DNA of 40,762 nucleotides from Treponema sp. (GTDB lineage: Bacteria > Spirochaetota > Spirochaetia > Treponematales > Treponemataceae): contig JAILBH010000225.1 in NCBI GenBank assembly GCA_024681195.1, positions 1 to 40,762 on the forward strand, in the 5' to 3' direction. The notes under the pieces were generated by a model. That model saw only the letters and a list, made by a program, of their open reading frames with translations. It was not told the DNA's origin and did no database searches. Position numbers and translations under genes: made by a program. Each line of letters begins with the position of its first letter. Position 1 is the stretch's first letter. Of the stretch, positions 8,584 through 16,273 are shown in pieces.

Positions 8584-10365
8584 CTACCTTGGTTGTACAG
8601 CTCCACGTCTGCTTCCAGGCCAGAAGCGATAAGTTGGTTTTCCGATAATGAGCTTTCTGTCTACATAATGTGGTTCCATCATGGACATATATGTAACAGG
8701 AAGCGTGTCATCCAAAGTTAATGGAGCTTCAGACTCCTCTGCTGAATGACGGAAATCAAGAGAATTAAACCGGTTATCTCCCATCATAAAGTAACAATTT
8801 TCTGGAATATATTGAGGAGTTCCATCTTCAGTATTTGCGGGGAATACCGGCATATTCCTTGAATCCAGCAATGCACGAATATACCAGTCAAGAACCTGAG
8901 CCTGCTCCATCAGATCTGCAATTACATAATCGCTTTCAAAAGCAGCAAGAGAAGTTTGTGTTCTCATAATCTGTGCAGCACGAACAACAAGTTCACCATA
9001 AAGCATTTTGGTCATTACATTCAAACGATAATTGCTTTCTGAATAAACATCGCGCGGTTTATCTTTTGAATCAATCCAGGAAGTGAGGAAGTTTTCAAAC
9101 CATTCCAGGCCTTCTTTTGAATTCATAATAACTCGTGTATCATCTGCAAACGATAGGAAAAGATCAATTTCATTCATTGAGTGCTCTGTAAAGCCTTCTA
9201 CAAGATTTTCTGTAAAACAAAGTCCCCTCATATTACGAACAATCTCTCTTGCACGGAAAGAAGCGGAATCAAGATCGTAATCACGGCGTTTTTCCTCAAA
9301 ATCAAGCATTTTCTGATAGTTTTGTGATGCAGAAGAAACAACAGTATTAAAATTTCCGTTGTAAGTAGAAGCTAACGGGAAAGTCTGGATTTTTGAAAGA
9401 AGATTTTTATTTACACTGGAAAGATCCCAGCACGCAAATTTTTCATCTTCAGTAACAGGAGTAAAATCATCACTATCCTTAGTTCTGTGATAAAGGGTTC
9501 CATCCTGCATTACAAGCTGTTCCCCCGGAACACCGCAGATTCTTTTTACAAGTGGATCATATTTTGGATTTCCATTTTCGTCGGTGTTAATATTTACTGC
9601 TGTAAAAGTAAGCATGTGCACCAGTTGTGAAGTAACAGTCCTGATTTCTGATTTACGATCCATTTTGTAATGAGGATTTCTTACAACAACAATCTGGCCA
9701 CGCTTGTAGGGTTTAAAATCTGTAAAACCAATTTCGGTAAGCGGAAATTTTGGGCCGCAGTTAAGTTTTGTTACTACTACCCTGTCTTTAACAAGAAAAG
9801 TTGGCACCATCGATTCAGATGGAATTACATAAAGCTGAAGAATAAAAATCTGAATGAGCAATACCATACAAACAGCCTGAACAATTGCATCAATCCAGTC
9901 CAGGATTTCGAATAGAACCCATGCAATTCCGTGGCGCTTCTTTTTCTTTGTATATGGAACATTCCAGCCTTCTGTAACAGCTTTAATTCTCTTTTCATTC
10001 ATACAATGAGAAAGAATCAGAGAAAAAATAAAAACAACACACCAGATAAGAACAGTTACAACATCATACCAATAGGCAGTTCCATATTCACCGGCTCTTC
10101 TGATTATAAAACAGAAAAGAAGAACAAAAGGAAGATACTGTGTAAGTCTTAGAATTACAGGAATATGAGTTGCATCTTTTTTATGGTCAACCTTAAAAAA
10201 ACAAAAATAAACAGTTATTGCCGTATATATTAATGCCACAGGAAATGCGACAAGAGAAATATCAGCATGAAAGCTTAATGAAAATAACGAAAAAAGGATT
10301 GCCGAAGCAAGCTCAATATAAATGTAAATTGAAAATCTCTTTGAAATATTATTTTTCTTTTCCAT
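8584..10365 (-). CDS. lepB: Signal peptidase I with a large internal insertion
   Basis: Type I signal peptidase cleaves signal peptides from exported proteins at the outer face of the inner membrane. The protein is 593 residues, against roughly 180-325 in most bacteria. About four membrane helices occupy residues 10-120, and another (about 153-178) leads into box B, IPSESMVPTF, with nucleophile Ser185. Box D is DPLVKRICGVPGE, with general base Lys274. Box E is MMGDNRFNSLDFR (about 528-539). Between boxes D and E lies an extra, mostly helical and charged region (about 295-520), where typical enzymes have tens of residues. Both catalytic residues are intact. The ATG lacks a Shine-Dalgarno site and has TGTTATAGT 6 nt upstream. 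It lies 32 nt downstream of tatD. Confidence 0.92.
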   Translation of the reverse strand: MEKKNNISKRFSIYIYIELASAILFSLFSLSFHADISLVAFPVALIYTAITVYFCFFKVDHKKDATHIPVILRLTQYLPFVLLFCFIIRRAGEYGTAYWYDVVTVLIWCVVFIFSLILSHCMNEKRIKAVTEGWNVPYTKKKKRHGIAWVLFEILDWIDAIVQAVCMVLLIQIFILQLYVIPSESMVPTFLVKDRVVVTKLNCGPKFPLTEIGFTDFKPYKRGQIVVVRNPHYKMDRKSEIRTVTSQLVHMLTFTAVNINTDENGNPKYDPLVKRICGVPGEQLVMQDGTLYHRTKDSDDFTPVTEDEKFACWDLSSVNKNLLSKIQTFPLASTYNGNFNTVVSSASQNYQKMLDFEEKRRDYDLDSASFRAREIVRNMRGLCFTENLVEGFTEHSMNEIDLFLSFADDTRVIMNSKEGLEWFENFLTSWIDSKDKPRDVYSESNYRLNVMTKMLYGELVVRAAQIMRTQTSLAAFESDYVIADLMEQAQVLDWYIRALLDSRNMPVFPANTEDGTPQYIPENCYFMMGDNRFNSLDFRHSAEESEAPLTLDDTLPVTYMSMMEPHYVDRKLIIGKPTYRFWPGSRRGAVQPR

Positions 10366-10371
10366 GATATT

Positions 10372-10380
10372 ACTATAACA
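10372..10380 (-). promoter_or_regulatory. Extended -10 promoter for lepB
   Basis: On the minus strand, TGTTATAGT followed by 6 nt and the lepB ATG. It lies in the 32-nt gap after tatD, so lepB could be transcribed separately as a leaderless message. No convincing -35 or Shine-Dalgarno sequence. Confidence 0.5.
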
Positions 10381-10397
10381 AATTTTCGATTTTTTTG

Positions 10398-11225
10398 TTA
10401 CATATTTGTGGACTTTTGGAGAAATAAATCAATAAAATTTTGTTTAAAAGTTGAGCATACTTCGTCGCGATTTTCCTGCCTTAAATCAAAAAAAGCTTCG
10501 TAAACTTTTTTTATATCAGATAACGGAGTATACTGCTCTCTTTTAAGATATTGAAAAGGCGCATCTGTTTCGGCTAAAAGAGTTTTGAGCGGAAGATTTT
10601 TTGTACACTCTATTACTTTTTTATTGTTGTTCATAAGTTGTTTTCCAAAGCTAAAGTATGCGTTTATGCCGTGATCAAGCAGGGATTTTGCTTCGCGTGC
10701 GGGCCCCATAAAGCTATGAAAAAGAACTGCAGGAAGCTTTTTGAACTGACGGCTGTATTCAAAAAGCTTGTTGTTTGCTTTACGTGCGTGAATGACCATT
10801 GGTTTGTTGTATTGTAAAGCAAGCTGCAGCTGTATATTAAACATTTCTTCCTGGAGTGCAGTGTGCTCGCGGAACTCTGGCGTAAAGTAATCAAAACCGG
10901 CCTCGCCTATTGCGTTGAGTTTATTCTGCTGTAAAAGTTTTTCCAGAAAATCCGCGCATTGCTTTACGTCTATCCATCCTGCTGATTGAGGGTGCAGTCC
11001 GTAGGAAAGATATATTTTCTTATTGGGCCCTTCGACAGGCTCAAGGAACACAGGTTCAGGGGCCGTACATTTATTCCATTCTTCCGGTGAATGAAAGCAC
11101 GAGCACCCAGCCCAATTGACTGGTATGTGGTCCCTGAGCTTGTCGAAGGGCCGCAATTGTTCCAGGCTATCCCCTAAATGAAAATGCGCATCAAAATAAA
11201 AAATATTTTCATTTTTTTCTAACAT
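10398..11225 (-). CDS. TatD-family metal-dependent hydrolase with in-frame repeat insertions
   Basis: TatD proteins are TIM-barrel metal hydrolases, several with DNase activity in DNA repair or turnover. The metal ligands are present: HFH in YFDAHFHLG (residues 14-16), Glu in AIGEAGFDY, His in VIHARK, His in LFHSF and Asp in AETDAP. At 275 residues it is slightly longer than the usual ~255-265. The excess can be explained by two family A repeat arms read in frame: PFDKLRD near residues 26-32 and EPVFLEPVEGP near 55-65, both in N-terminal surface loops between the first strand and YGLHP. There is no Shine-Dalgarno site; TATAAT lies 7 nt upstream of the ATG. It is the first gene of a pair with lepB. 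Confidence 0.87.
   Translation of the reverse strand: MLEKNENIFYFDAHFHLGDSLEQLRPFDKLRDHIPVNWAGCSCFHSPEEWNKCTAPEPVFLEPVEGPNKKIYLSYGLHPQSAGWIDVKQCADFLEKLLQQNKLNAIGEAGFDYFTPEFREHTALQEEMFNIQLQLALQYNKPMVIHARKANNKLFEYSRQFKKLPAVLFHSFMGPAREAKSLLDHGINAYFSFGKQLMNNNKKVIECTKNLPLKTLLAETDAPFQYLKREQYTPLSDIKKVYEAFFDLRQENRDEVCSTFKQNFIDLFLQKSTNM
11028..11150. repeat. Family A inverted pair inside tatD
   Basis: Arm 11028-11049 (CCCTTCGACAGGCTCA, then a diverged end) and the inverted arm 11129-11150 (ending TTGTCGAAGGG) are separated by about 79 nt of tatD sequence. Both are in the coding region. On the tatD strand one arm reads PFDKLRD and the other EPVEG, so two different frames of the element are used in one protein. 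Confidence 0.85.
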
Positions 11226-11232
11226 TATTTTT

Positions 11233-11238
11233 ATTATA
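11233..11238 (-). promoter_or_regulatory. -10 box for tatD
   Basis: TATAAT on the minus strand, 7 nt upstream of the tatD ATG, with GG instead of the extended TG. On the plus strand the overlapping bases read TATAAC, which could serve the divergent 70-residue gene at 11284. Confidence 0.45.
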
Positions 11239-11283
11239 ACCGAAAATAAAGTAATTGAAACATCATTTTTCAGGGGGATAAAA

Positions 11284-11496
11284 ATGAAAAGTTACACTCT
11301 TAAAAGCATAGGAAAAACTTCGGACTATATGACAATCGTTCGCGAAATGGAAGACGGTTTTGTTGTAAAAATCTTCCGTGATATGGACGGTTATGAAGAT
11401 ATAAAAACAGATTATATCAGTAAGGAGCTCTTTGACAGCTGCATCCGCACAGGCTATCTTACAGAAATCAAAGAGAAAGTTGCTGTAGGAGCATAA
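11284..11496 (+). CDS. Small protein of unknown function (70 residues)
   Basis: A compact, charged, non-secreted protein with an alternating strand pattern (YMTIVREMEDGFVVKIFRD) followed by a helix (SKELFDSCIRTGYLTEIKEK). An AGGGGG site lies 7 nt upstream of the ATG, so I regard it as a real gene despite its size. It is divergent from tatD, and its last 29 nt overlap the 3' end of miaA on the opposite strand. I do not recognise a family; a cytoplasmic alpha/beta domain is likely. Confidence 0.7.
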   Translation: MKSYTLKSIGKTSDYMTIVREMEDGFVVKIFRDMDGYEDIKTDYISKELFDSCIRTGYLTEIKEKVAVGA

Positions 11497-12430
11497 CAGC
11501 TTCTTGTATTCTGGCTTTTTTATCCTGATTGTGAGAAAGCCAATGGATTTCCACACCTTTTTTTTCCATCATCCTAAACCAGGTTTCCTGCCTCTTGGCA
11601 AACTGGCGGATGGCAATGAACAGCTCATCAAAAAGCTGTTCTTTTGTTTTTAACTCACCCTTCAAAAATAAAGAACAATAGCGGTACTCAAGCCCAAGCT
11701 TTTCAAGGCGTTCCCAGCTTATTCCACTGTCATGAATAGACTGAACTTCTTCGAGCATTCCGTTATCCAGGCGCTCACGAAGACGGATACTTATGTTTTC
11801 CCAGATTTTAGGGCGGTCAAGCGTTGTTCCGATTATGAAAGGTTTAATTTCCGGGCGGTCAATAGAAGTTGTATCGTAGCCTGCCTTTTTTGCTTCAATT
11901 ATTTCAAGCGCTTTTATTACGCGCTCTTTTTCCAGAAGGTCATTTTTTGTGTGAAGATCCGGCTGGAGCTCAAGCAGACGGGCGGCAAGTTCTTCAAGTG
12001 GAGTGGACTCAAACTGGGCGTGCAGCTGGGGATTTTCTGGAAGATTCACAAGCTTGTAGTCGCGGACAATTGCATCTATATACATACCGGTTCCGCCAAC
12101 AACTACCGGGAGCTTACCCCTGCTCTGAATATCTTTGAAGGCGCGGTAAAAATCCTGCTGGTAGTTGTAAACTGTATATTCATCAGGTAAGTCTATTATA
12201 TCTATTAAGTGATATGGAATCGGTGTGCCGTCTATAGTATATTCATCAAGATCCTTGCCAGAGCCAATGTCTAAGTTGCGGTAAGTCTGGCGCGAGTCTG
12301 CAGAAATAATTTCTCCGTTGAACTTATGAGCAAGCGCCACACCAATACTGGTTTTTCCAACCGCAGTAGGACCGAGAACAATTACACTGTTATATTCACA
12401 AGTCTTTCTAGATGACACGGCATACCACAC
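11468..12430 (-). CDS. miaA: tRNA dimethylallyltransferase
   Basis: MiaA transfers a dimethylallyl group to N6 of A37 in tRNAs that read UNN codons, which stabilises codon-anticodon pairing. Key motifs are the P-loop GPTAVGKTS (about residues 20-28), SADSRQTYR, PYHLIDI, GGTGMYIDAI and the C-terminal IAIRQFAKRQETWFR region. At 320 residues it has family length. The start is uncertain: the frame opens with GTG at 12430, overlapping the upstream methyltransferase gene by 23 nt; a second GTG at 12418 also precedes the P-loop. Neither has a clear Shine-Dalgarno site, which fits translational coupling. The 3' end overlaps the convergent 70-residue gene. Confidence 0.95.
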   Translation of the reverse strand: MWYAVSSRKTCEYNSVIVLGPTAVGKTSIGVALAHKFNGEIISADSRQTYRNLDIGSGKDLDEYTIDGTPIPYHLIDIIDLPDEYTVYNYQQDFYRAFKDIQSRGKLPVVVGGTGMYIDAIVRDYKLVNLPENPQLHAQFESTPLEELAARLLELQPDLHTKNDLLEKERVIKALEIIEAKKAGYDTTSIDRPEIKPFIIGTTLDRPKIWENISIRLRERLDNGMLEEVQSIHDSGISWERLEKLGLEYRYCSLFLKGELKTKEQLFDELFIAIRQFAKRQETWFRMMEKKGVEIHWLSHNQDKKARIQEAVMLLQQLSL

Positions 12431-13712
12431 ATTTTAAGTATTCTGATTTTGGATAACCTAAGAGCACCGGATGATCAGGTCCAGCACCATGCTTTTCCAA
12501 AATCTGTACGCGACGGTGACTGTCCATAGCCGCATGCATAATCATATCGCAGAACATATTTGTTTCCATAAAGTATGAGCACGAACATGTAACAAGTATT
12601 CCGTTTGGTTTGAGAAGCCGCATAGCACGAAGATTTATTTCTTTGTAACCGCCGTAGGCTTTTTCAATCATCTTTGCAGATTTAGTAAAAGCAGGAGGAT
12701 CAAGAATAATTACGTCAAACTTTTCACCGGCAGCTTCGTATTGCTTTAAAAGGTCAAATACATCTGCGCAGACAGCTTTCATTTTGTCATTTGCTTTATT
12801 GAGTGTGATGTTGTGATTTACCATTTCAACCGCTTCAGGAGAAATATCTACAGAAATAACTTCGCTGGCTCCGGCTTTATAAGCGTTAAGTCCAAAGGCG
12901 CCGGTGTGAGTAAAGGTGTCCAGTACTCTCTTGTCTTTACAGAAACGTGCTGCAACCTGACGGTTAAACTTCTGGTCTAAGAAATATCCTGTCTTCTGTC
13001 CATTTACAATATCAACCCCAAGCTTTATACCGTTTTCAATAATGGTGATTTTACCCTGCCCTTCGACAAGCTCAGGAACCGCGAGAACCGGAAAATCATC
13101 TTTTGTAATATCCAGCCATCCGTCAACCTCAGGCAGTCCTTCCTTATCACGCACAGCTGCATCAGAACGTTCATAAATTGCATCGGGTTTACAGATTTTG
13201 CACAAAGCAGTAAGAATCTCTTTTCTAAATACATTGCAACTCATAGATAAAAATTGTATTAAAAGAATTACGCGTCCATTTTCATCACAAAAGCGCTCGC
13301 AGATAAGGCCGGGAATCAAATCAGCCTCACCAAAAATCAAACGGTAAGAATCGGTCTTGCTGTAATACATCTGGCGCAGGTTATAAGCATCCAAAACTCT
13401 TTTTTCAAAATAAGCAGCAGTATCAGCAAGAATCACATCAGCATTTTCGTGCCCGATTATTCTCACAGCTATCTTAGACTTTTTATTAAGAATACCAGTC
13501 CCCAAAAATCCACCGGCTTTAGAATAAACTTCGACAACAGTTCCGTCAACAAGCGTACACTCTGCAATAGTTTCGTTTTTCCAGGCATCCTTTTCGCTGG
13601 CCCTATGCTTTATATAAGAAATCTCATTATCAAAAACCCATGGCATTCCTTGCAGGATTTCTTTTTCTTCATTTTTATTCAAAAATATTCTGGGATAATT
13701 ATTTGCACTCAT
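12408..13712 (-). CDS. Class I rRNA methyltransferase, RlmI family (PUA domain)
   Basis: RlmI-type enzymes methylate a cytosine C5 in 23S rRNA using S-adenosylmethionine. An N-terminal PUA domain (RIFLNKNEEKEILQGMPWVF, residues 8-27) is followed by a linker domain and a Rossmann methyltransferase: VLDTFTHTGAFGLNAYKAGA (motif I), VISVDISPEAV, VIILDPPAF (motif IV) and VTCSCSYFM (motif VI, with the candidate catalytic cysteine). At 434 residues it is longer than E. coli RlmI (396). Part of the excess is VPELVEG (about residues 211-217), encoded by a single family A repeat arm at the join between linker and methyltransferase. The exact target base is not predictable. The ATG has no Shine-Dalgarno site and has TGCTAAAAT 6 nt upstream. 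Confidence 0.88.
   Translation of the reverse strand: MSANNYPRIFLNKNEEKEILQGMPWVFDNEISYIKHRASEKDAWKNETIAECTLVDGTVVEVYSKAGGFLGTGILNKKSKIAVRIIGHENADVILADTAAYFEKRVLDAYNLRQMYYSKTDSYRLIFGEADLIPGLICERFCDENGRVILLIQFLSMSCNVFRKEILTALCKICKPDAIYERSDAAVRDKEGLPEVDGWLDITKDDFPVLAVPELVEGQGKITIIENGIKLGVDIVNGQKTGYFLDQKFNRQVAARFCKDKRVLDTFTHTGAFGLNAYKAGASEVISVDISPEAVEMVNHNITLNKANDKMKAVCADVFDLLKQYEAAGEKFDVIILDPPAFTKSAKMIEKAYGGYKEINLRAMRLLKPNGILVTCSCSYFMETNMFCDMIMHAAMDSHRRVQILEKHGAGPDHPVLLGYPKSEYLKCVVCRVI
13059..13080. repeat. Family A single arm inside the RlmI-type gene
   Basis: CCCTTCGACAAGCTCAGG followed by AACC, one base different from the hisS-coaX arm. It is read in frame on the minus strand as VPELVEG. 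No inverted partner is close by. Confidence 0.85.
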
Positions 13713-13718
13713 GAAGGT

Positions 13719-13727
13719 ATTTTAGCA
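13719..13727 (-). promoter_or_regulatory. Extended -10 promoter for the RlmI-type gene
   Basis: On the minus strand, TGCTAAAAT, then 6 nt (ACCTTC), then ATG. No Shine-Dalgarno sequence and no good -35. Confidence 0.6.
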
Positions 13728-13779
13728 GAAACAAATATTTTTGTCATTCTTACTTATTGTGAATACCGCCCCATCCACC

Positions 13780-13847
13780 GTCATTGCGCGAGTTTGCAAA
13801 GCAAACTCGGTAAGCTATGCGACAGGAGCGTAGCGACGAAGCAATCC
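13780..13847. repeat. Dispersed repeat, family B (GTCATTGCG...GAAGCAATCC)
   Basis: The unit runs from GTCATTGCG to GAGCGTAGCGACGAAGCAATCC. Inside, CGAGTTTGC (13789-13797) and GCAAACTCG (13801-13809) form a perfect 9-bp stem with an AAA loop. It sits in the 190-bp gap between the divergent RlmI-type and YARHG genes, at the left border of the AT-rich accessory stretch. It shares its ends with the copy at 1318-1355 but has a different centre. Confidence 0.8.
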
Positions 13848-13887
13848 AGAAAAAATTAAAAAAACTTTTATATTTTATAAAATTCCA

Positions 13888-13896
13888 TGTTATAAT
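13888..13896 (+). promoter_or_regulatory. Extended -10 promoter for the YARHG gene
   Basis: TGTTATAAT at 13888-13896, then 6 nt, then the ATG at 13903. No Shine-Dalgarno sequence. Confidence 0.6.
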
Positions 13897-13902
13897 AAAC
13901 CT

Positions 13903-14907
13903 ATGAAAATTAAAAAAACTGTCATTTTACTAATCGTCGTCTTTTTTTCAACTTCATTTCTCTTTTCAAATGATGCCTATTTTTTTATGTCCGGCGGAAA
14001 TCTTATCCCTACAAATGAAAATGATACATTAATAGAAATGTCCAGTGAAAAAATCAATATACATTTACAAGATGATTATTATGAAGTAACTGTAGACTTT
14101 ACTTTTTACAATCCTTCCAAAGCAACAGATTTAAAAGTTGGATTTCCTTTTTTCCAGGCCGGCATTGAAGGACATGGAAAAATCTGGGATTTTAAGTGCT
14201 GGACAAACGACAAAGAAACAGATTTTGCTTCTGAACCAATAGAAAAAAATTGGGCAAAAACAACTTCTTTAGAATATGTAAATACACGAACGATTCACTT
14301 TGCAGCAAATGATTTTACAACTACTAGAATATATTACAAATCCGAATATGGTTCCTCCGCCCCTTCTTATTACATAGCCAACTATTTATATGGAACCGGT
14401 TCAAGTTGGAATAAACCAATTGGAAGCATTTTATTAAGAATTGAAAATAATATGAAATATCAAATCATTCAAAATGTCATAATGGCAAAATCAAAATATC
14501 TTAAACAACAATTAGTAAAAACTTCTGATAATTCTTTTGAATTGCTCTTATACAATATTGAGCCTCAAAGCTACACTGAATATTTTGAAATTGAACTCTC
14601 CGATGTCTTAAGTGACGATGGTCCACGGGTTTTCCCTGCATATTTTCAATTTAATAAGAAAGTAGTAGATACAAAAGAATTTAAATGGTATCGAAAAGAT
14701 CAGTTAAGACTTGTCAGAAATGCAATTTACGCTCTGCATGGCTATAAGTTCAAATCGGCTGATCTTGACGAATACTTTTCCTGGGTCGGAAAATCTTGGA
14801 ATCCTCCATATACTATAAACCCGGACTTTTCTGAAAATGATTTATCTCAAATAGAAAAAACAAACATCCAGAACCTTCTTGAGGAAGAAAAGAAATTAAA
14901 ATTTTGA
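13903..14907 (+). CDS. Secreted YARHG-domain protein
   Basis: The 334-residue protein starts with a clear signal peptide (MKIKKTVILLIVVFFSTSFLFS), so it is exported. Residues about 45-235 form a beta-rich domain of unknown type. The C-terminal 80 residues match the YARHG pattern: LRLVRNAIYALHGYKFKSAD, then an aromatic F-W pair (YFSWVGKSWNPPY), then ENDLSQIEKTNIQNLLEEEK. YARHG domains are found outside the cytoplasm in many bacteria, and their role is not well defined. The gene is AT-rich and has its own near-leaderless promoter. It opens the accessory stretch that ends at 17078. It does not seem to be tied to the MNT/HEPN genes, which have their own promoter. Confidence 0.8.
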   Translation: MKIKKTVILLIVVFFSTSFLFSNDAYFFMSGGNLIPTNENDTLIEMSSEKINIHLQDDYYEVTVDFTFYNPSKATDLKVGFPFFQAGIEGHGKIWDFKCWTNDKETDFASEPIEKNWAKTTSLEYVNTRTIHFAANDFTTTRIYYKSEYGSSAPSYYIANYLYGTGSSWNKPIGSILLRIENNMKYQIIQNVIMAKSKYLKQQLVKTSDNSFELLLYNIEPQSYTEYFEIELSDVLSDDGPRVFPAYFQFNKKVVDTKEFKWYRKDQLRLVRNAIYALHGYKFKSADLDEYFSWVGKSWNPPYTINPDFSENDLSQIEKTNIQNLLEEEKKLKF

Positions 14908-14956
14908 ATTATATTGCCCGATATGATGAGGAATTATTTATAAATGTAAACATTAA

Positions 14957-14983
14957 ATTGAAATGATAATTTCAATATTTTTC
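14957..14983 (+). terminator. Weak AT-rich hairpin after the YARHG gene
   Basis: ATTGAAAT (14957-14964) and ATTTCAAT (14969-14976) form an 8-bp stem with a 4-nt loop, followed by ATTTTT. The stem is almost all A-T, so it is a weak terminator at best. The remainder of this 125-nt gap contains the promoter of the MNT gene. Confidence 0.3.
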
Positions 14984-15003
14984 AATACAAAATCTTAAAA
15001 TTA

Positions 15004-15012
15004 TGATATAAT
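15004..15012 (+). promoter_or_regulatory. Extended -10 promoter for the MNT/HEPN pair
   Basis: TGATATAAT, then 20 nt to the ATG at 15033, with AAGGA at 15022-15026 (6-nt spacing). Unlike the leaderless-looking genes nearby, this one has both a short leader and a Shine-Dalgarno site. Confidence 0.6.
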
Positions 15013-15032
15013 AAATTCAATAAGGACTAGAA

Positions 15033-15347
15033 ATGGTAACTGCTGAAATCCGTTCTATTGTAGAACGACTTGGTCAGAGCGTAAAGCCTCAGAAAATATA
15101 TCTTTTCGGATCATTTGCCCGTGGAGATGAAAAAGATGATAGCGATTATGATTTTTATCTTATCATGCCTGATACAGTTACAGACAAGCTTGCCGTTTCT
15201 CAGAATGCATATCGTTCCTTACGCGGATTAAAACGTCGTTCAGTTGATATTGTCGTAGGTTCAGTTTCTGGCTTTGAAGAGCGAAAAAGCAGGAAGACTC
15301 TTGAAAACATAATAGCCCGTGAAGGTATCATTCTTTATGAAAAATGA
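15033..15347 (+). CDS. Minimal nucleotidyltransferase (MNT domain)
   Basis: A 104-residue member of the pol-beta nucleotidyltransferase fold. The signature GSFARGDEKDDSDYDFYL (about residues 29-46) has the canonical G-S-x10-D-x-D metal-binding arrangement, with a third carboxylate in SVDIVVG (about residue 74). Such proteins can transfer AMP to a partner; in MntA-HepT systems the MNT protein AMPylates and silences the HEPN toxin. The gene overlaps the HEPN gene by 11 nt, so they are translated together. All catalytic acids seem present, so it should be active. Whether this pair is a toxin-antitoxin module is inference. Confidence 0.87.
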   Translation: MVTAEIRSIVERLGQSVKPQKIYLFGSFARGDEKDDSDYDFYLIMPDTVTDKLAVSQNAYRSLRGLKRRSVDIVVGSVSGFEERKSRKTLENIIAREGIILYEK

Positions 15348-15726
15348 AAATGATGTAAAAGAATGGGTAAGATTTGCAGACATGGACGTGCTTTCTGCAA
15401 ATCACCTGAATGAAATCCAACATTCTAAACCTCTGGAAATAATATGCTATCATTGTCAGCAGGCTTCTGAAAAAATGCTAAAAGCCCTTATTCTTGCTTT
15501 TGATGGTGAATTGCAGAAAACACACGATTTAGGTTTACTTACTGAACAATTATCAAATTTTTTAACAATTTCAGAAGATGTTCTAAATGCAGCAGATGCA
15601 CTTACACCTTATGGTGTAAAGACTCGCTACCCGCAAGAACTCAATCTAGAAGAAACACATGTTTCAAAAGCACTTTCCGACATGAAATTGATATACGATT
15701 TCGTTGCCGGTGAATTAAAAAAATAA
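15337..15726 (+). CDS. HEPN-domain protein, partner of the MNT protein
   Basis: A 129-residue all-helical HEPN protein of the COG2250 type: EWVRFADMDVLSANHL at the start, the helix IICYHCQQASEKMLKALIL in the middle, and KTHDLGLLTEQL after it. The frame also opens at a GTG (15319), but the ATG at 15337 begins directly before the HEPN core. The classic RNase motif Rx4-6H of HepT toxins is not evident, so it may be a nucleotidyltransferase substrate-binding partner (like the Haemophilus HI0073/HI0074 pair) rather than an active RNase. It overlaps the MNT gene by 11 nt, and the next gene starts 1 nt after its stop. Confidence 0.82.
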   Translation: MKNENDVKEWVRFADMDVLSANHLNEIQHSKPLEIICYHCQQASEKMLKALILAFDGELQKTHDLGLLTEQLSNFLTISEDVLNAADALTPYGVKTRYPQELNLEETHVSKALSDMKLIYDFVAGELKK

Positions 15727-15727
15727 T

Positions 15728-16261
15728 ATGAATTTACTTTCTATCTATGGAACCATCCTTATAACTATAGCGATTATTGAAATCATTTTATCTGGAACAT
15801 GGAATAAAATGTATTTTTCGTACGGCATTCCTATTCTCTCAAAGGAAATTGAATTTTCTAATACAGATAAAACATCAACGGAAATACTTTATTTTATAAA
15901 TCATATGGATACAGTAAAAGGCTTTTCAAAATATACAGGCAGAATATTGGATGAAAACACTTTTGCATTCAGAAAAAAATTGTTTACTGTCAGTATCATC
16001 CATAAAGATTATAAAAATATTCATGGAACAATAATTATTGATCCCGAAACCCGGACTCTAAAAATTCAATGTTTTGCCAGATACACTTTGATAGCATTTT
16101 TCATTGATTATTTTATTTATTTTATGGATCATTCTGAATCAGTTTTTATTTCTGCAATAATAAATTTAATAATCATTTTAATTTTTTCCTTAATATATTA
16201 TTTGTATGATCGTTCAAAATTTAATGAATTATATTCTGAAATTTCAAAGCTAATCGTGTAA
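15728..16261 (+). CDS. Membrane protein, unknown function
   Basis: A 177-residue protein with an N-terminal hydrophobic helix (about 5-22), a central soluble part of strands and turns (about 30-112), and two further hydrophobic segments near the C-terminus (about 115-132 and 138-162) ending in a short charged tail. Very AT-rich with many Ile, Lys and Asn codons, unlike the housekeeping genes around it. It starts 1 nt after the HEPN stop codon, so it is co-transcribed, though no functional link is evident. The central region could sense or bind something at the membrane. I do not recognise a family. Confidence 0.6.
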   Translation: MNLLSIYGTILITIAIIEIILSGTWNKMYFSYGIPILSKEIEFSNTDKTSTEILYFINHMDTVKGFSKYTGRILDENTFAFRKKLFTVSIIHKDYKNIHGTIIIDPETRTLKIQCFARYTLIAFFIDYFIYFMDHSESVFISAIINLIIILIFSLIYYLYDRSKFNELYSEISKLIV

Positions 16262-16273
16262 ACAGGTAACGCA

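Noticed and set aside
11732-12190. Open frame of 152 codons antisense to miaA
   Set aside because: It overlaps fully a well-supported gene and has no ribosome binding site.
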